Origin: an uncultured Sunxiuqinia sp.
GTDB taxonomy: Bacteria; Bacteroidota; Bacteroidia; Bacteroidales; Prolixibacteraceae
NCBI RefSeq assembly: GCF_947495665.1
Contig: NZ_CANLZV010000001.1
Coordinates: forward strand, 558,001 to 622,000
Direction of reading: 5' to 3'
Length of the DNA: 64,000 nt
Under the pieces are notes generated by a model. That model was not told the origin of the DNA. It was given only the letters and a program-made list of their open reading frames with translations, and did not search any database. Position numbers and translations under genes: made by a program. This document shows positions 7,983-17,622 of the stretch, one piece after another (positions within the stretch are counted from its first letter, which is position 1; each line of letters begins with the position of its first letter).

Positions 7983-8669
7983 TTAGCGATAATATCGCTT
8001 TCTTTTATCCTCATCTTTCCAAAAGACATAACGACCATATTCGCGAACAGCACTATCCGTTTTATACAATAGGGTAAATGCCTTGTCGCGCAATTGTTTC
8101 GTGCCACTGCTTTCATCCAGCGAACCATTGGCTGCCGCCAGCAGTTCAGACATGGCGTGCGACAGCGCACGTGCTGTTTGTAATTGATCCAGATTGAAAT
8201 TGATGGCCGTTAGTGGTTCGGGATGTTTTTCACCTAAAACGGCCAGTTCAATTAAATCCTGAACCATATCAGCGTGACTGGTTCCTTCGCGAATGCGCAT
8301 CACCTTTTTCTGAATGTTATCATCCTTACGGTAAGCAAACGAAAAATGATGTAATAAGTCTTTTTTTAACCCATAGGCCATGGGTGATTTTTCCTGCCAT
8401 TCCTTTTGAGCGTCAATACGGGCGCGGTATTCGCTCTTCCATTGGGCCTCGCAGTAGCGCAAAGCTCCACTAAGTGTTACTAAGTTATCAATAAGTGAAG
8501 GATCCATGCCTGCAGCGGTTAAAGCGTCCCGGTCTTCGTTCGCTTCAATAGCCAGGGTTTCGGTGCTTGCCACAAAATCATCTACGGGCTGGTTGGGTAA
8601 TTTAATCGCATCGGGTGCGAGGCTCTCGATTTGCTCTTTCCAAAGTTCAAAATCATTAAAATAACTCAT
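7983..8669 (-). CDS. Conserved-looking hypothetical protein, all-helical
   Basis: A 228-residue protein with no signal peptide or membrane segment. It is rich in Ala, Leu, Lys and Glu and predicted to be almost entirely helical. It starts MSYFNDFELWKEQIESLAPD and ends with a basic tail, KDEDKRKRYYR. I do not recognise a characterised family. Its composition and intact 687-base frame support a real gene. It stands alone, next to the 21-bp repeat array on one side and a repeat-rich non-coding field on the other, in the accessory part of the window. Confidence 0.6.
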   Translation of the reverse strand: MSYFNDFELWKEQIESLAPDAIKLPNQPVDDFVASTETLAIEANEDRDALTAAGMDPSLIDNLVTLSGALRYCEAQWKSEYRARIDAQKEWQEKSPMAYGLKKDLLHHFSFAYRKDDNIQKKVMRIREGTSHADMVQDLIELAVLGEKHPEPLTAINFNLDQLQTARALSHAMSELLAAANGSLDESSGTKQLRDKAFTLLYKTDSAVREYGRYVFWKDEDKRKRYYR

Positions 8670-8879
8670 GGTAAGATTAAATTATGTGATATCTTGCGGA
8701 AGTTCCGTCGGCCTCCTCATCCGATCCGAGCTGCAAAACAGGAATGGTTGATGACCAGCCGACGGTTTACTTCTCACAATCTTATGTTTCAAGTTACAAC
8801 ACATCTTCGAATATTTCCTAATCACTTTCCTCAAATTACATAATATAGAATACTTCTTAATAAGTAAAATGGCTTAATA

Positions 8880-9600
8880 AGCTCGCATATAATCAGACAA
8901 TTAGATCGCAGGGCATGAGCGTACGAAGGCACGAGGTCACGAACGTACGAACCGATTACCAGCAATATTTAATTCCACGTTTTGAGCAGCAGTGCTGCGA
9001 AATATTTGTAGCTATGGATGTAAGGGAAACAAAGGTGCAGCGCACCGGGACGGGTGGGTTAAGAGGAGCAAGGAAACAGGCAGAAGGGAGAAGGCACGAG
9101 GTTACGAGCTCAGGAACGCACGAACGTAGGAAGTCACGCACAATCTGAATAACTGATAACCAATAACTGACCTTTTAACCGCCAAGTCGCCAAGAGAATG
9201 CGAAGAAAGAAGGCACGAAGGCATGAACGTACGGAGTCACGCACAATCTGAGAATCTGAACATCCGAAAATTTATTTTTAATCCAATTCGAAAACGCTCC
9301 TTACGCTGGTGGTTGGACTTCCTTCTCTTCTCGAAGGGAAGGTGTCCCGAGAACCGGGACGGATGGGTTACCAAAAAGGGAGCAGATGAGACAGGCAGAA
9401 GGGAGAAGGCATTAGCGTACGAAGGCACGACCCCACGAACACATGAACGTACGAACCTTGGTACTATCTGAACATCTGACAATCAATTTTAACAGTCGAA
9501 GAGTAGCGAGTACAAAACCGAAAACTGATAACTGGAAACTGAACAGGGAAAAGGATAAAGCAGAAAAGAAGAAGGACGGCCTACGAGGGGGTGTAACTAA
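8880..9600. repeat. Field of dispersed intergenic repeats
   Basis: This part of the non-coding gap 8670-9618 is built from imperfect copies of a few phrases. GAAGGCACGA followed by ACGAACGTACGAA occurs near 8924, 9090, 9210 and 9420. ACAGGCAGAAGGGAGAAGG occurs near 9074 and 9391. CCGGGACGG with TGGGTTA occurs near 9050 and 9355. Strings such as AATCTGAACATC and AACTGATAAC occur between them. The segment 9422-9542 recurs almost unchanged at 19430-19550 (about six differences in 121 bases, same orientation). Short ORFs here follow the repeats and are not credible genes. 8670-8880 shows nothing I recognise. Confidence 0.75.
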
Positions 9601-9618
9601 CAATACGAGATAGTCCGA

Positions 9619-9655
9619 ATTAAAGCCACGTAGGCATGCGTGGCTTTAATTTTTA
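9619..9655. terminator. Hairpin after the chorismatase-like gene
   Basis: ATTAAAGCCACG and CGTGGCTTTAAT form a perfect 12-bp stem around an 8-base loop, with TTTTT on the plus-strand side. It lies just beyond the stop codon at 9653 and probably ends the minus-strand operon, although the T-run on that strand is weak. Confidence 0.6.
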
Positions 9656-10729
9656 TACATGTAAAGTAGCAAAGGCTTCTATCTCAACTAATAATTCATC
9701 GCGGCAAACGTCGGCCTGAACGTAAATGATGGCTGCATCCGGATAATGTTCATGACAAATTTTCTGAACCTGGTCAAAGTCTTCTTCCCGCTTAATATAA
9801 ACCCGCAGTTGTTGAATACCTGGTGAATCATTATCAAGCGAAGAGCAAAGCATTTCGATATGTTTCAGTGTGAGCAGTGTTTGCTGCCTGATATCAGTCA
9901 GGTCACTTCCTTCACCCTTTATAGCAGCCGTACCTGATATAAAAAGCATGCCGGAAGTGCCGGATACTACAGCTTTGGCTCGTTCAAATTTAGGACTTGT
10001 TTTGCCATTTGATTGGCCTATCAAAACATCGGCCGAGTAGTCATGTGCGTCAACTTGTTTATGGTTACTGATAGTCTGAGTAGTGTAGCCATCAACTGCC
10101 AGTATGTCTATTATCAGCTGTTGTCCATCAACGCCGATGCCCGTTGCTGCCGGATAGCCTGAGGGCCACGAGGTCGTGTTGTATTTACGGCTTCTTACAT
10201 CATTAAATGCCTGGTAGTTTTGTATTCCTTTGTCGAAGGCAATAATGCCGGGAATATAATTCCACTGCCTGACGATTGAGTTTAATGGAAACCCATTTTT
10301 CTTAAGGATGAGACTTACTGATTCAAAAGCCGTTTTTGCCTGTTCTTCTAATGTCAGATCATGGCTGTTAGAGATGCCATTGAGGAGGAGCAGTCGTTTA
10401 TCCTTTTCCTCAATGATTATATAATCAAGACCATTATCATGTTTGTGGCATATCGTGCCATCGCCTTCATAGGTTGCGTATTCCACAGAAAGGAAACAGC
10501 CGAGCGGGGGCTGTTCAATTACTGATATGCCTGTAGGGACGTCAGCAAGACTCTCTTGCGCATATTGGGCGATAATTGCTTTGGGGTGATCCGGATGGCA
10601 GTTGGAATAGGGTTCGGTGAAAAAGCTGATCTTTACCAGGTTATTAATTGTATGAAGTTGTTTGAAGATGGCACAGACAGCCTGTTCAAACTCAGGGATA
10701 GCACTGTGGATGGAACTAAATTTTAACAT
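9653..10729 (-). CDS. Chorismatase-like protein (FkbO/Hyg5 family, Rid-like fold)
   Basis: A 358-residue soluble protein whose C-terminal half resembles the YjgF/Rid-like domain of chorismatases. The family phrases are RQWNYIPGI near residue 155, a downstream NDVRSRKY, then GYPAATGIG, and SPKFERAKAV with MLFISGTAAI. Known members hydrolyse chorismate to a dihydroxycyclohexadienoate (FkbO), 3-hydroxybenzoate (Hyg5) or hydroxybenzoates (XanB2). The product here cannot be told from sequence alone. No signal peptide is seen, so it acts in the cytoplasm, unlike its exported operon partners. The start overlaps the upstream stop (TAATG), so it is the last gene of the IclR operon. No other aromatic-biosynthesis gene is nearby. 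Confidence 0.7.
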   Translation of the reverse strand: MLKFSSIHSAIPEFEQAVCAIFKQLHTINNLVKISFFTEPYSNCHPDHPKAIIAQYAQESLADVPTGISVIEQPPLGCFLSVEYATYEGDGTICHKHDNGLDYIIIEEKDKRLLLLNGISNSHDLTLEEQAKTAFESVSLILKKNGFPLNSIVRQWNYIPGIIAFDKGIQNYQAFNDVRSRKYNTTSWPSGYPAATGIGVDGQQLIIDILAVDGYTTQTISNHKQVDAHDYSADVLIGQSNGKTSPKFERAKAVVSGTSGMLFISGTAAIKGEGSDLTDIRQQTLLTLKHIEMLCSSLDNDSPGIQQLRVYIKREEDFDQVQKICHEHYPDAAIIYVQADVCRDELLVEIEAFATLHV

Positions 10730-12513
10730 TAAAGTGAATTAAGGTATTCAACTAGCTGGTTTATTTCTTCTTCGCTTAGTTTGTGGAATTTCAAACCGTG
10801 CTTTTCTGTGATGAACACATCTTTGAGGGTGGCGCTTCTGCCGTCGTGCAGGTATGGTGCTGTTCTCCATATCTCAACCAATGTGGGAGTGTCCCAGGTG
10901 TTTTGATGGTCAAATTCACCCTGTTGTCCCATTTCATGACGTTTGAGATCGGAATAGTAGGCACCATGATGACAGAAGCTACAATTTGCTTTTTCAAATA
11001 CGGCTTTTCCTTTTAAGGCTTTGGCCGATAATTCTCCGTCGTCATTCAAAAAAGGACTGGGAACAGCTTTCAGGCTTTTCAAATAGGCATTAACTTTACG
11101 TGCGTCATCCTCGGTAACTTCGGCAAATTGAATGTGTTTGAATCCGGCTCGCACAGCCACTTCAGCATTGGGACGTATGCCCGTTATCATAGAAGGAGGG
11201 GTATGGTGACTAATCAAAAGACTTTTGCAGTTTTTCGGATTGCCAATACCATCGTTCAGCAAATCCCAGTTTAAACCATCTGTCCTAGCGTCGTTAGGAT
11301 GGCATCCGTTGCACGACTGCCAGCCCTGGAAACAATGCGAAGCATCATTGAATATCATTTCTCCCAGTCGTATGTCATCTGGCTGATAACCCTTGTTCAG
11401 TGCAATGACTTCGTTTGCGTTGTTGGACTTATCAAGATCGATTATTTCGATGTTGTCGCTGAAGTAATTGGCGACGAACAGCTGCTTTTCGGTCATCACA
11501 ACACTTCTTGGACCATTACCTTTTACCGGATATCGATTACGAACATCCTGAATAAAGTTCAGATCGTAGGTGAGTTGATGCTTATTGGGATGACTCATTA
11601 GCTTGTCGATGAATGCCTGATAAGAAATGCGGCTATAGTCATGTGTCCCCGAATGAGCAACAACCAATTCTTTGCTGTTTATATCGATTCCCCACGAGCC
11701 TGCTGCTCCCTGTTCCGGTTGATCCAGAATAACGGTTGCAACATAGGTAAGTGCACGTGCATCAATCACAGATATGGCAGAGGTATTCATCCATCCCTGT
11801 ACAAGCTGAGTGGTTGGCACCTGAAAACGGCCCAGGTTATGGCTGATGAAAACATATCGGCCGTCGGGAGATACTTGTATGTCGCGTAGGGCGTTACTGC
11901 CGTTTGCCAGCCGGATGTCTTTGATTTTTTCCGCTGTCTCCGTATCAATGATCGATACGGCCGAGGCAACTGTATCAATATCGGCTCGTGTTTCAGGTAG
12001 CAGATTAGCCACAAAAAGATATTTGCCATCCGGTGATATGGTTTGGGCCATAGGCTGGCGCAATACTTTGATCCGACTGGTTTCTTTCAGTTGATTGATA
12101 TCTACTACCGATATGTCATTGGAGTACTGGTTGGCTACATAGATAATGTCTTTTGTAGGATGTACTATGGGAGAGCAGGCGCCATGTCCCACTTTTACGT
12201 TAATTATTTCATTATTCCTGAGATTCACTTTTTGAAGGTATCCCTTGGAATCGGTCTTACTTATCCAAAGTGCCTCATTCTTAAATATAACTCCAGTGGG
12301 TGACAGATCTGTATTAATCGTTTTAACGACTTTACCATCCTTTAGCCGTATCACCAGCACTGTATTGGCTGTCTTTCCTGCAACGGCAATGAATTTGCCA
12401 TCGCTGTCAGTAGCCATGTCAGAGGGTGAAAAAGGTTGCTGACCTTTTTGCGCCTGTAGCAATATGGTGCTGAACAGGAAGATACAAACTGTTACTAAAC
12501 GAATAATGCGCAT
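10729..12513 (-). CDS. YVTN beta-propeller fused to a MauG/cytochrome c peroxidase-like dihaem domain
   Basis: A 594-residue exported protein with signal peptide MRIIRLVTVCIFLFSTILLQA. Residues about 25-370 form a YVTN-type propeller with repeated blades (ISPDGKYLFVANL, VSPDGRYVFISHN). The C-terminal third carries two haem motifs, CNGCH near residue 402 and CSFCH near 512, followed by APYLHDGRSATLKDVF, the standard end of the MauG/CcpA family. Such proteins reduce peroxide or carry out high-valent iron oxidations in the periplasm. The propeller may present a protein substrate or partner. The gene begins 26 bases after the HzsA-like fusion gene and shares a TAATG junction with the chorismatase-like gene. 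Confidence 0.85.
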   Translation of the reverse strand: MRIIRLVTVCIFLFSTILLQAQKGQQPFSPSDMATDSDGKFIAVAGKTANTVLVIRLKDGKVVKTINTDLSPTGVIFKNEALWISKTDSKGYLQKVNLRNNEIINVKVGHGACSPIVHPTKDIIYVANQYSNDISVVDINQLKETSRIKVLRQPMAQTISPDGKYLFVANLLPETRADIDTVASAVSIIDTETAEKIKDIRLANGSNALRDIQVSPDGRYVFISHNLGRFQVPTTQLVQGWMNTSAISVIDARALTYVATVILDQPEQGAAGSWGIDINSKELVVAHSGTHDYSRISYQAFIDKLMSHPNKHQLTYDLNFIQDVRNRYPVKGNGPRSVVMTEKQLFVANYFSDNIEIIDLDKSNNANEVIALNKGYQPDDIRLGEMIFNDASHCFQGWQSCNGCHPNDARTDGLNWDLLNDGIGNPKNCKSLLISHHTPPSMITGIRPNAEVAVRAGFKHIQFAEVTEDDARKVNAYLKSLKAVPSPFLNDDGELSAKALKGKAVFEKANCSFCHHGAYYSDLKRHEMGQQGEFDHQNTWDTPTLVEIWRTAPYLHDGRSATLKDVFITEKHGLKFHKLSEEEINQLVEYLNSL

Positions 12514-12539
12514 TGCTTATATTCCTTAAGAATTTAATA

Positions 12540-15500
12540 CTAGTCTTCTATTATTAATCTGAAACCAACATTGAACACTTTCTGATAGCTCAGATAACCT
12601 TCCTTGATTGCCGAAGTAGCGTACTTAGACCGGTCTCTCCATGAGCCACCTTTGGCCGTTTTCAGTTGTTCTTTATTCACTGAAAGGCCAAAGATAAAGT
12701 GTTTGTAATCGGATCGTGTCCATTCAGCCACGTTACCCAGCATATCATGCAAGCCCCATGCATTGGGATGGTATTGTCCTGTGTTTTGTGGTACCAGTAT
12801 TCCATCGTTATAAAGGGTGTCGCGGGGTACAAAATCATAGTAGCGGCGGCGTGAATCCTTGTCATTCATTGGTTTTGGATCAACACCAATTACCGCCAGG
12901 TCCTTGAGGCTGATATCTGCCAGGTTTTCATACTTTGAGAAGTCATCATTTACGTTGCCAAAATACATGGGGGTGTTGCTTCCTGCCCGAGCAGCCCATT
13001 CCCATTGTTCTTCGGTTGGCAAGGTGATGTTTAAGCCTGTTTTATCGCTCAGGCGCTTGCTAAACTCCATGGCTTGCTCCCAGGAAACCCTGATGACCGG
13101 CATTTGATCCTCATTGGCCGGATACCCCGGAAAGATATGGTCTTTCCACTGTTGGTCTATTGCCCGGCTGTCGTGGTCTTGAAAGATGGTTCTGAAATGT
13201 TTGTTAGTCACCTCGGTCTTCATCATCCAGAAGGGTTTTTCGATGGTCACAATTTTTTCCTCCTGATCAGGTTGTCCGGCATTATCTCCCATAATATAGG
13301 TTCCCGCAGGGATGCGAATAAAGTCAAGCACGATGCCGTTGCCAATATCTACCTGTTTGGTAAGTGCGTTATTGACTGCTGACTCTTCCTGAAGCTTTTT
13401 AACATCATCGGCTGATATCGGCCAGCCATTTAGCTCTAACGGTGCCTTCTTTTGGGGGTTGTAGTCTGGCATGATAGGAGTGATTGGGCCAGTTTCTTTT
13501 CTCTTCCGGTTGGCTTTTTCCAACTCTTGTTTACTATTAATGCACACGTTAGCAAATTGTTTGGCTAGTTCTTTTCTTCTTTCGTACTGGTTGTAGCCAT
13601 TAAACTCCGGCGCATTATACTCGCCATAATACGGAACGTTTAAGTCAATCCAGGTTAGCAAGCGATCCCACTCTTCCTCGTTCAGTTCAACCCCATAATG
13701 ACCTTTACCCAGAATCTGAACCAGGTCGCTGGTATTGGCATAATAGTCCATAGGCTCAAGGGTATAAAAGTCTGATTCGCACCCGGGTCTTCTCACATAG
13801 GGATGAAGAGCCATATATGATTTTGAGAATCCATTGTATCCACTATTCTCGTCACTTGAAAAGTCAGGGATAGATGAGCTGTTTCCATTATGACAGGCAA
13901 CGCATCGTTTCTCAATAATGGGTTTAACCTCGTTATTATAGGTGAATGGACGGATATCGCCATACCAATCAGTGATTTCAGAGGGTTGTTTCCTCGATGC
14001 AGCGGTAAATCTGGATTTGGGCATGGTGTTTTGCGACTCGTGACAACCGACGCAGCTGACTACCTCGCCGGGCATGCCTGTCATCCAGCTGCGCATTAGC
14101 TGAAGCGAAGCACCGTTTTCGTCTAAAGGCTGAAGGGAGACAGGGGTGTTGGCAGGTATCTTGAAGGTCGCCGAACCGTCTTCTTCAACCGGTACTGTAC
14201 CTAATATGCGTTTCACATCCCAGCTGCTTTCCAGGCCAATTATATCGTGACCGCCCCGTTTATTATAGCTGTATTCGTAGGTGAAAATACGCAATTGTTT
14301 TACCGTTCCCCGTGGTACACCTTCCAGTCCTTGTCCCTGATAAATGTCCATTATATACACTGTTGAGGTGGAGTCGGTAAGGTTGACGCGCTCAGGTATA
14401 ACTGGTGGAACAGGGCGTTTCTTAAGTAGGTTAGGCTCAACTAAAGCAGCTCCTTCCTCTTCGTGCACCAGTGTCATGTTATCAAATTTGTCAACCAGAT
14501 AGATGCCCCATAACTCATCAGGACCCATTTTAGCTGAAACAAGAAAATAATTTTCACTTAAGGGGTAGGGGGTTAAAAACTGTGGCCAGACACCATCTAC
14601 CAATCGGTCCTTAATTATTGGTTCTACTGTTTTGCCATGGCCAGGAATTTCCTGCACAACGCCATCTGCTTCTTTTCTCCCTTTAACCGGATCAAAGATT
14701 ATCAGGCGGCCCGATCTGGCTATGCCATGATGACCGGATACAATACCAACGAATTGAGAAGGATGATTGGGAATGGGTTTAACATCAAACAACGAATTAG
14801 GGAAATATGAGCCACTGCCATAGTATTCCTTTTTAGTTGTTCCATCCGGATTCATGTTCATGAGAATACGGGTAAAGTAATGTGAGTTATCGGTGTATTC
14901 CCACCTGAGATAACAGACTTTTCCGTTATTGAGCACCACGGGATTCCATTCGCTCTCTTGTCCGAAATTCAGTTGTCTCAAGCCATTGTTCTCAGGATCG
15001 AGCAGGTGTAAGCTTGATGCTTTGTTATTACCTCCGACACAAGGCACAGCTACATACGCCGCTGTTGTTGATAGAACTATCTTACCGTTAGGAAGGTAGC
15101 AGGGATCGAAATAATCAATATCATCATATCCTTCAGGAGTTAATACTGTTTTGCTCTGATTGGTGAGATTATGCTCCACTATCTGCCAGCGTTTATTGGA
15201 CCCAACGGTTGCATATATAAGTCGTTTGCTATCCCAGTGTAAGTCGATGTCCATGATGGGAGCACCCTTGTTCGATTTTATTAGAGAGTTGACCTTTATA
15301 TCTCCCTGAAGGTTGCTTAACACACATATATCATTGTTCCATCCTTGGCGTCTAATTTCATCGGCTGTTGACCAGTTGTTTTGATTGCGACCAATCTGAG
15401 CAGCCATTGCTTTACGGGCATTTTTCACCTTATGTCGGAGTACAAGTAACTCTTTATTATTCAGGTACGGGTTTTTGAGTAAAATAGCACGATGATGGTC

Positions 15501-15941
15501 CAGAAACTGTTGAACCTCATTGATGGCTTTTTTATCAAGTTGATAAATGCTGCTTTTGATTTTATTTATTCTGGCTTCTTTTTTATCAAGTTCTTTCAGG
15601 TAATTTTTGAGTTCTTTACCAGCTTGAGGATGCTTGGATAGGATATCTACGAGAGCTAGTTTGGTGCCGCTGAAAGATATCCATTTTAAGCTATTCTGGA
15701 GGGTGATAATGGTATTGATATCAGCCAGGAGTTGTTTTTTTAATTGGTTATCTTCCGTGTTTTTGACTACAGTCGCGATATGATCAGGTTTGTCTAATTG
15801 ACTTAAGGATAATTGAATAAGCGAGTCTGTTTTATGGTCTGTGTTTTTATAATTAGCTTGCGCTGTGCTGGAGATAAGCAAGCCAATACACACGGTAAAA
15901 AAAATGGAGAGTTTATTGATTTGTTTCATGAAGTTAATCAT
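12540..15941 (-). CDS. HzsA-like dihaem protein fused to a SUMF1-like domain
   Basis: A 1133-residue exported protein. After a signal peptide (best from Met5, at 15929) come a helical region to about residue 180, a propeller-like part to about 480, and an HzsA-like middle part with haem motifs CVGCH (630-634) and CVACH (680-684). Residues about 870-1133 form a SUMF1/formylglycine-generating-enzyme-like fold: IPAGTYIMGDN, LPTEEQWEWAARAG, GLHDMLGNVAEW, KGGSWRDRSKY. That last segment has no cysteine where active enzymes carry the catalytic pair, so formylglycine synthesis is unlikely and a binding or structural role is more likely. No HzsB or HzsC is present, so this is not hydrazine synthase. 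The ATG overlaps the iclR stop by eight bases. Confidence 0.8.
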   Translation of the reverse strand: MINFMKQINKLSIFFTVCIGLLISSTAQANYKNTDHKTDSLIQLSLSQLDKPDHIATVVKNTEDNQLKKQLLADINTIITLQNSLKWISFSGTKLALVDILSKHPQAGKELKNYLKELDKKEARINKIKSSIYQLDKKAINEVQQFLDHHRAILLKNPYLNNKELLVLRHKVKNARKAMAAQIGRNQNNWSTADEIRRQGWNNDICVLSNLQGDIKVNSLIKSNKGAPIMDIDLHWDSKRLIYATVGSNKRWQIVEHNLTNQSKTVLTPEGYDDIDYFDPCYLPNGKIVLSTTAAYVAVPCVGGNNKASSLHLLDPENNGLRQLNFGQESEWNPVVLNNGKVCYLRWEYTDNSHYFTRILMNMNPDGTTKKEYYGSGSYFPNSLFDVKPIPNHPSQFVGIVSGHHGIARSGRLIIFDPVKGRKEADGVVQEIPGHGKTVEPIIKDRLVDGVWPQFLTPYPLSENYFLVSAKMGPDELWGIYLVDKFDNMTLVHEEEGAALVEPNLLKKRPVPPVIPERVNLTDSTSTVYIMDIYQGQGLEGVPRGTVKQLRIFTYEYSYNKRGGHDIIGLESSWDVKRILGTVPVEEDGSATFKIPANTPVSLQPLDENGASLQLMRSWMTGMPGEVVSCVGCHESQNTMPKSRFTAASRKQPSEITDWYGDIRPFTYNNEVKPIIEKRCVACHNGNSSSIPDFSSDENSGYNGFSKSYMALHPYVRRPGCESDFYTLEPMDYYANTSDLVQILGKGHYGVELNEEEWDRLLTWIDLNVPYYGEYNAPEFNGYNQYERRKELAKQFANVCINSKQELEKANRKRKETGPITPIMPDYNPQKKAPLELNGWPISADDVKKLQEESAVNNALTKQVDIGNGIVLDFIRIPAGTYIMGDNAGQPDQEEKIVTIEKPFWMMKTEVTNKHFRTIFQDHDSRAIDQQWKDHIFPGYPANEDQMPVIRVSWEQAMEFSKRLSDKTGLNITLPTEEQWEWAARAGSNTPMYFGNVNDDFSKYENLADISLKDLAVIGVDPKPMNDKDSRRRYYDFVPRDTLYNDGILVPQNTGQYHPNAWGLHDMLGNVAEWTRSDYKHFIFGLSVNKEQLKTAKGGSWRDRSKYATSAIKEGYLSYQKVFNVGFRLIIED

Positions 15942-16704
15942 TTATGTAGCCTAATTGTTTTGAAATTTCCAGAGCATATTGAGTAATTATTTTTCCATTC
16001 TTATCAAAGTCTTCCTTTAATAAGCGCGATGAAGGACCGGTTGTCCATATGAGTGCGACAGGCTGACCATTGGATGAAAATATTGGGGCTGAAATACAGT
16101 GAACCCCTTCCATTTCTTCAGCACAGTCTATTGCGTATCCTTGTTCTTTTATGCCTTTAAGGTGTTTTCTCAGAATTGATTTATCGGTGATGGAGTTTTG
16201 ATTATATCGTTTCATTTCCAGTCGGTCGATAATTGCCTCTCTTTCCTGCTTGTCGCAAAAGGCTAGATAAGCTTTACCCGGCGCTGATATGTGCATTTCA
16301 ACTTTTTTCCCAGGTCTTAGGTAAAAGGTAAATGGATGGTTGCCAATGACCTGCTCCAGCATCACAATTTTATCATCAACCATGGTGCCAAGCAAAACCG
16401 TTTCGTTAATTTCATCCTTCAAGAGTCGCATTATGCTTAATGATTTTTCAATCAGGTTTTCGTTACCCATGCCAGCTAGACCAAGTGTCAGGAACTTTTT
16501 CGTTAACCGGAAACAGCTATTCGTTTCCTTGTACAGATAACCATGGTTAACAAAGGTGTTCAAAATACGAAAAACGGACGTCTTCGCTAATCCTGTCATA
16601 TCGATAAGCGCTTGGAGCGTCATGCCATTCGGATGCCTGGAAAGTATCTCAATAATGGCTATTGCTTTATCAATATTCGGTACCGTGTTGGGTTGTTTAT
16701 TCAT
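15934..16704 (-). CDS. IclR-family transcriptional regulator
   Basis: A 256-residue regulator with an N-terminal winged helix (LQALIDMTGLAKTSVFRILNTFVNHGYLY is the helix-turn-helix region) and a C-terminal ligand-binding domain with the family phrases APGKAYLAF and GYAIDCAEEMEGVHCISAPIF. IclR proteins usually bind small organic acids or aromatic metabolites. It lies inside the operon it probably controls, six bases after the propeller gene and overlapping the HzsA-like gene. That placement suggests autoregulation through a site upstream of 18387. Confidence 0.93.
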   Translation of the reverse strand: MNKQPNTVPNIDKAIAIIEILSRHPNGMTLQALIDMTGLAKTSVFRILNTFVNHGYLYKETNSCFRLTKKFLTLGLAGMGNENLIEKSLSIMRLLKDEINETVLLGTMVDDKIVMLEQVIGNHPFTFYLRPGKKVEMHISAPGKAYLAFCDKQEREAIIDRLEMKRYNQNSITDKSILRKHLKGIKEQGYAIDCAEEMEGVHCISAPIFSSNGQPVALIWTTGPSSRLLKEDFDKNGKIITQYALEISKQLGYIND

Positions 16705-16710
16705 AATCTT

Positions 16711-17616
16711 TTATCTGAATAGTTCTCCATGTTCCATTTTGCCTTCAATATCAAGTATCTGCATGGTGGATATCATGCCCAGTTTTTCCCAGTTGTTAAA
16801 CTCCCAGACTACTTTCTTTTCCCGGGTTATCTCAAAAACCTGTGCTTGTCCGTTTTTGTGACCATGACCACCCCAATTGCAGATGACTGTATTGCCGTTG
16901 GGTAGGCGTTGAACATTGGCAACAAAACGCAAGGGATGGTCGGGTATCTCATTTTCTTCAACTGTCCACACTTCATTGCCCTCTTTGTCGATTTCAACCA
17001 GACGGTGTCCATCGCCACAGGCTATCAGCGTATTTCCATTGCTCAGGCGAATGGAGGAGAACGCATTCCCTTTGATTGGGATGGTTCTGATAATGTTTCC
17101 TTTTGTGTCAAATTCGCAAACTTTGTTTTCCCTGAAATAGCCTATCAAATAGGTTTTATCAGGTGTTTGCCTGATATTGCGAAACTGGGCGTGCGGATTT
17201 TTCATGGAAGTTGGGATGATCAACTCCCTTTTTACCTTGCCTTTTCGGTTAATTTCTTTCAATAATGCAGGGGTGCCGTTTTGTATGATCAATATGTTTC
17301 CGTTGCGTAGCATGGATGCCGATTGAACCTCCGTATTTGGTGCTCCTTTATATTCCCATAGGACTTCTTTCTGTAAAGACACCAGTTTGGCGCCTGTGCT
17401 GCAGCTAAACAGTACGGTACTATCCGATAATAAACTCACATCATTGCATTCTTTACCGGCAGGATAGCTCCATTCAATGTCACCTTGTTCATTAACAATA
17501 ACGATGTTTTTCATACCACTTCCTGAAGCAATAAAACGGTGTTCTACTTCCTGTCCTGTTGCATGGAGGGAGAGGAGTATTATGGTCAATGTAAGAAATG
17601 ATTTAATCTGTTTCAT
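16711..17616 (-). CDS. Secreted beta-propeller protein
   Basis: A 301-residue exported protein with signal peptide ending near ATGQ. Five or six blade-like repeats follow, with NG(N/D)T phrases typical of PQQ-like or NHL-type propellers: MLRNGNILIIQNG, RLSNGNTLIACGDGH, RLPNGNTVICNWGGHG. Tryptophans recur at the ends of blades (IEWSYP, VLWEYK, EVWTVEE, VVWEFNN). No catalytic residues are evident. Gaps of only six bases on both sides tie it to the IclR operon. It may bind the same substrate as the other two propeller proteins encoded downstream. Confidence 0.75.
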   Translation of the reverse strand: MKQIKSFLTLTIILLSLHATGQEVEHRFIASGSGMKNIVIVNEQGDIEWSYPAGKECNDVSLLSDSTVLFSCSTGAKLVSLQKEVLWEYKGAPNTEVQSASMLRNGNILIIQNGTPALLKEINRKGKVKRELIIPTSMKNPHAQFRNIRQTPDKTYLIGYFRENKVCEFDTKGNIIRTIPIKGNAFSSIRLSNGNTLIACGDGHRLVEIDKEGNEVWTVEENEIPDHPLRFVANVQRLPNGNTVICNWGGHGHKNGQAQVFEITREKKVVWEFNNWEKLGMISTMQILDIEGKMEHGELFR

Positions 17617-17622
17617 ACTCGC

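Noticed and set aside
7802-8077. Plus-strand 91-residue protein over the 21-bp array
   Set aside because: The frame depends on the array and then runs antisense into the end of the 228-residue gene, and the same frame has stops in the first units.
8915-9482. Short ORFs of 77-82 residues in the dispersed repeats
   Set aside because: They consist only of repeated phrases, occur on both strands and resemble no protein.
12540-15941. True hydrazine synthase, implying anammox metabolism
   Set aside because: Only an HzsA-like part is present, fused to a SUMF1-like domain. No HzsB, HzsC or hydrazine dehydrogenase genes are nearby, and HzsA-like proteins occur outside anammox bacteria.
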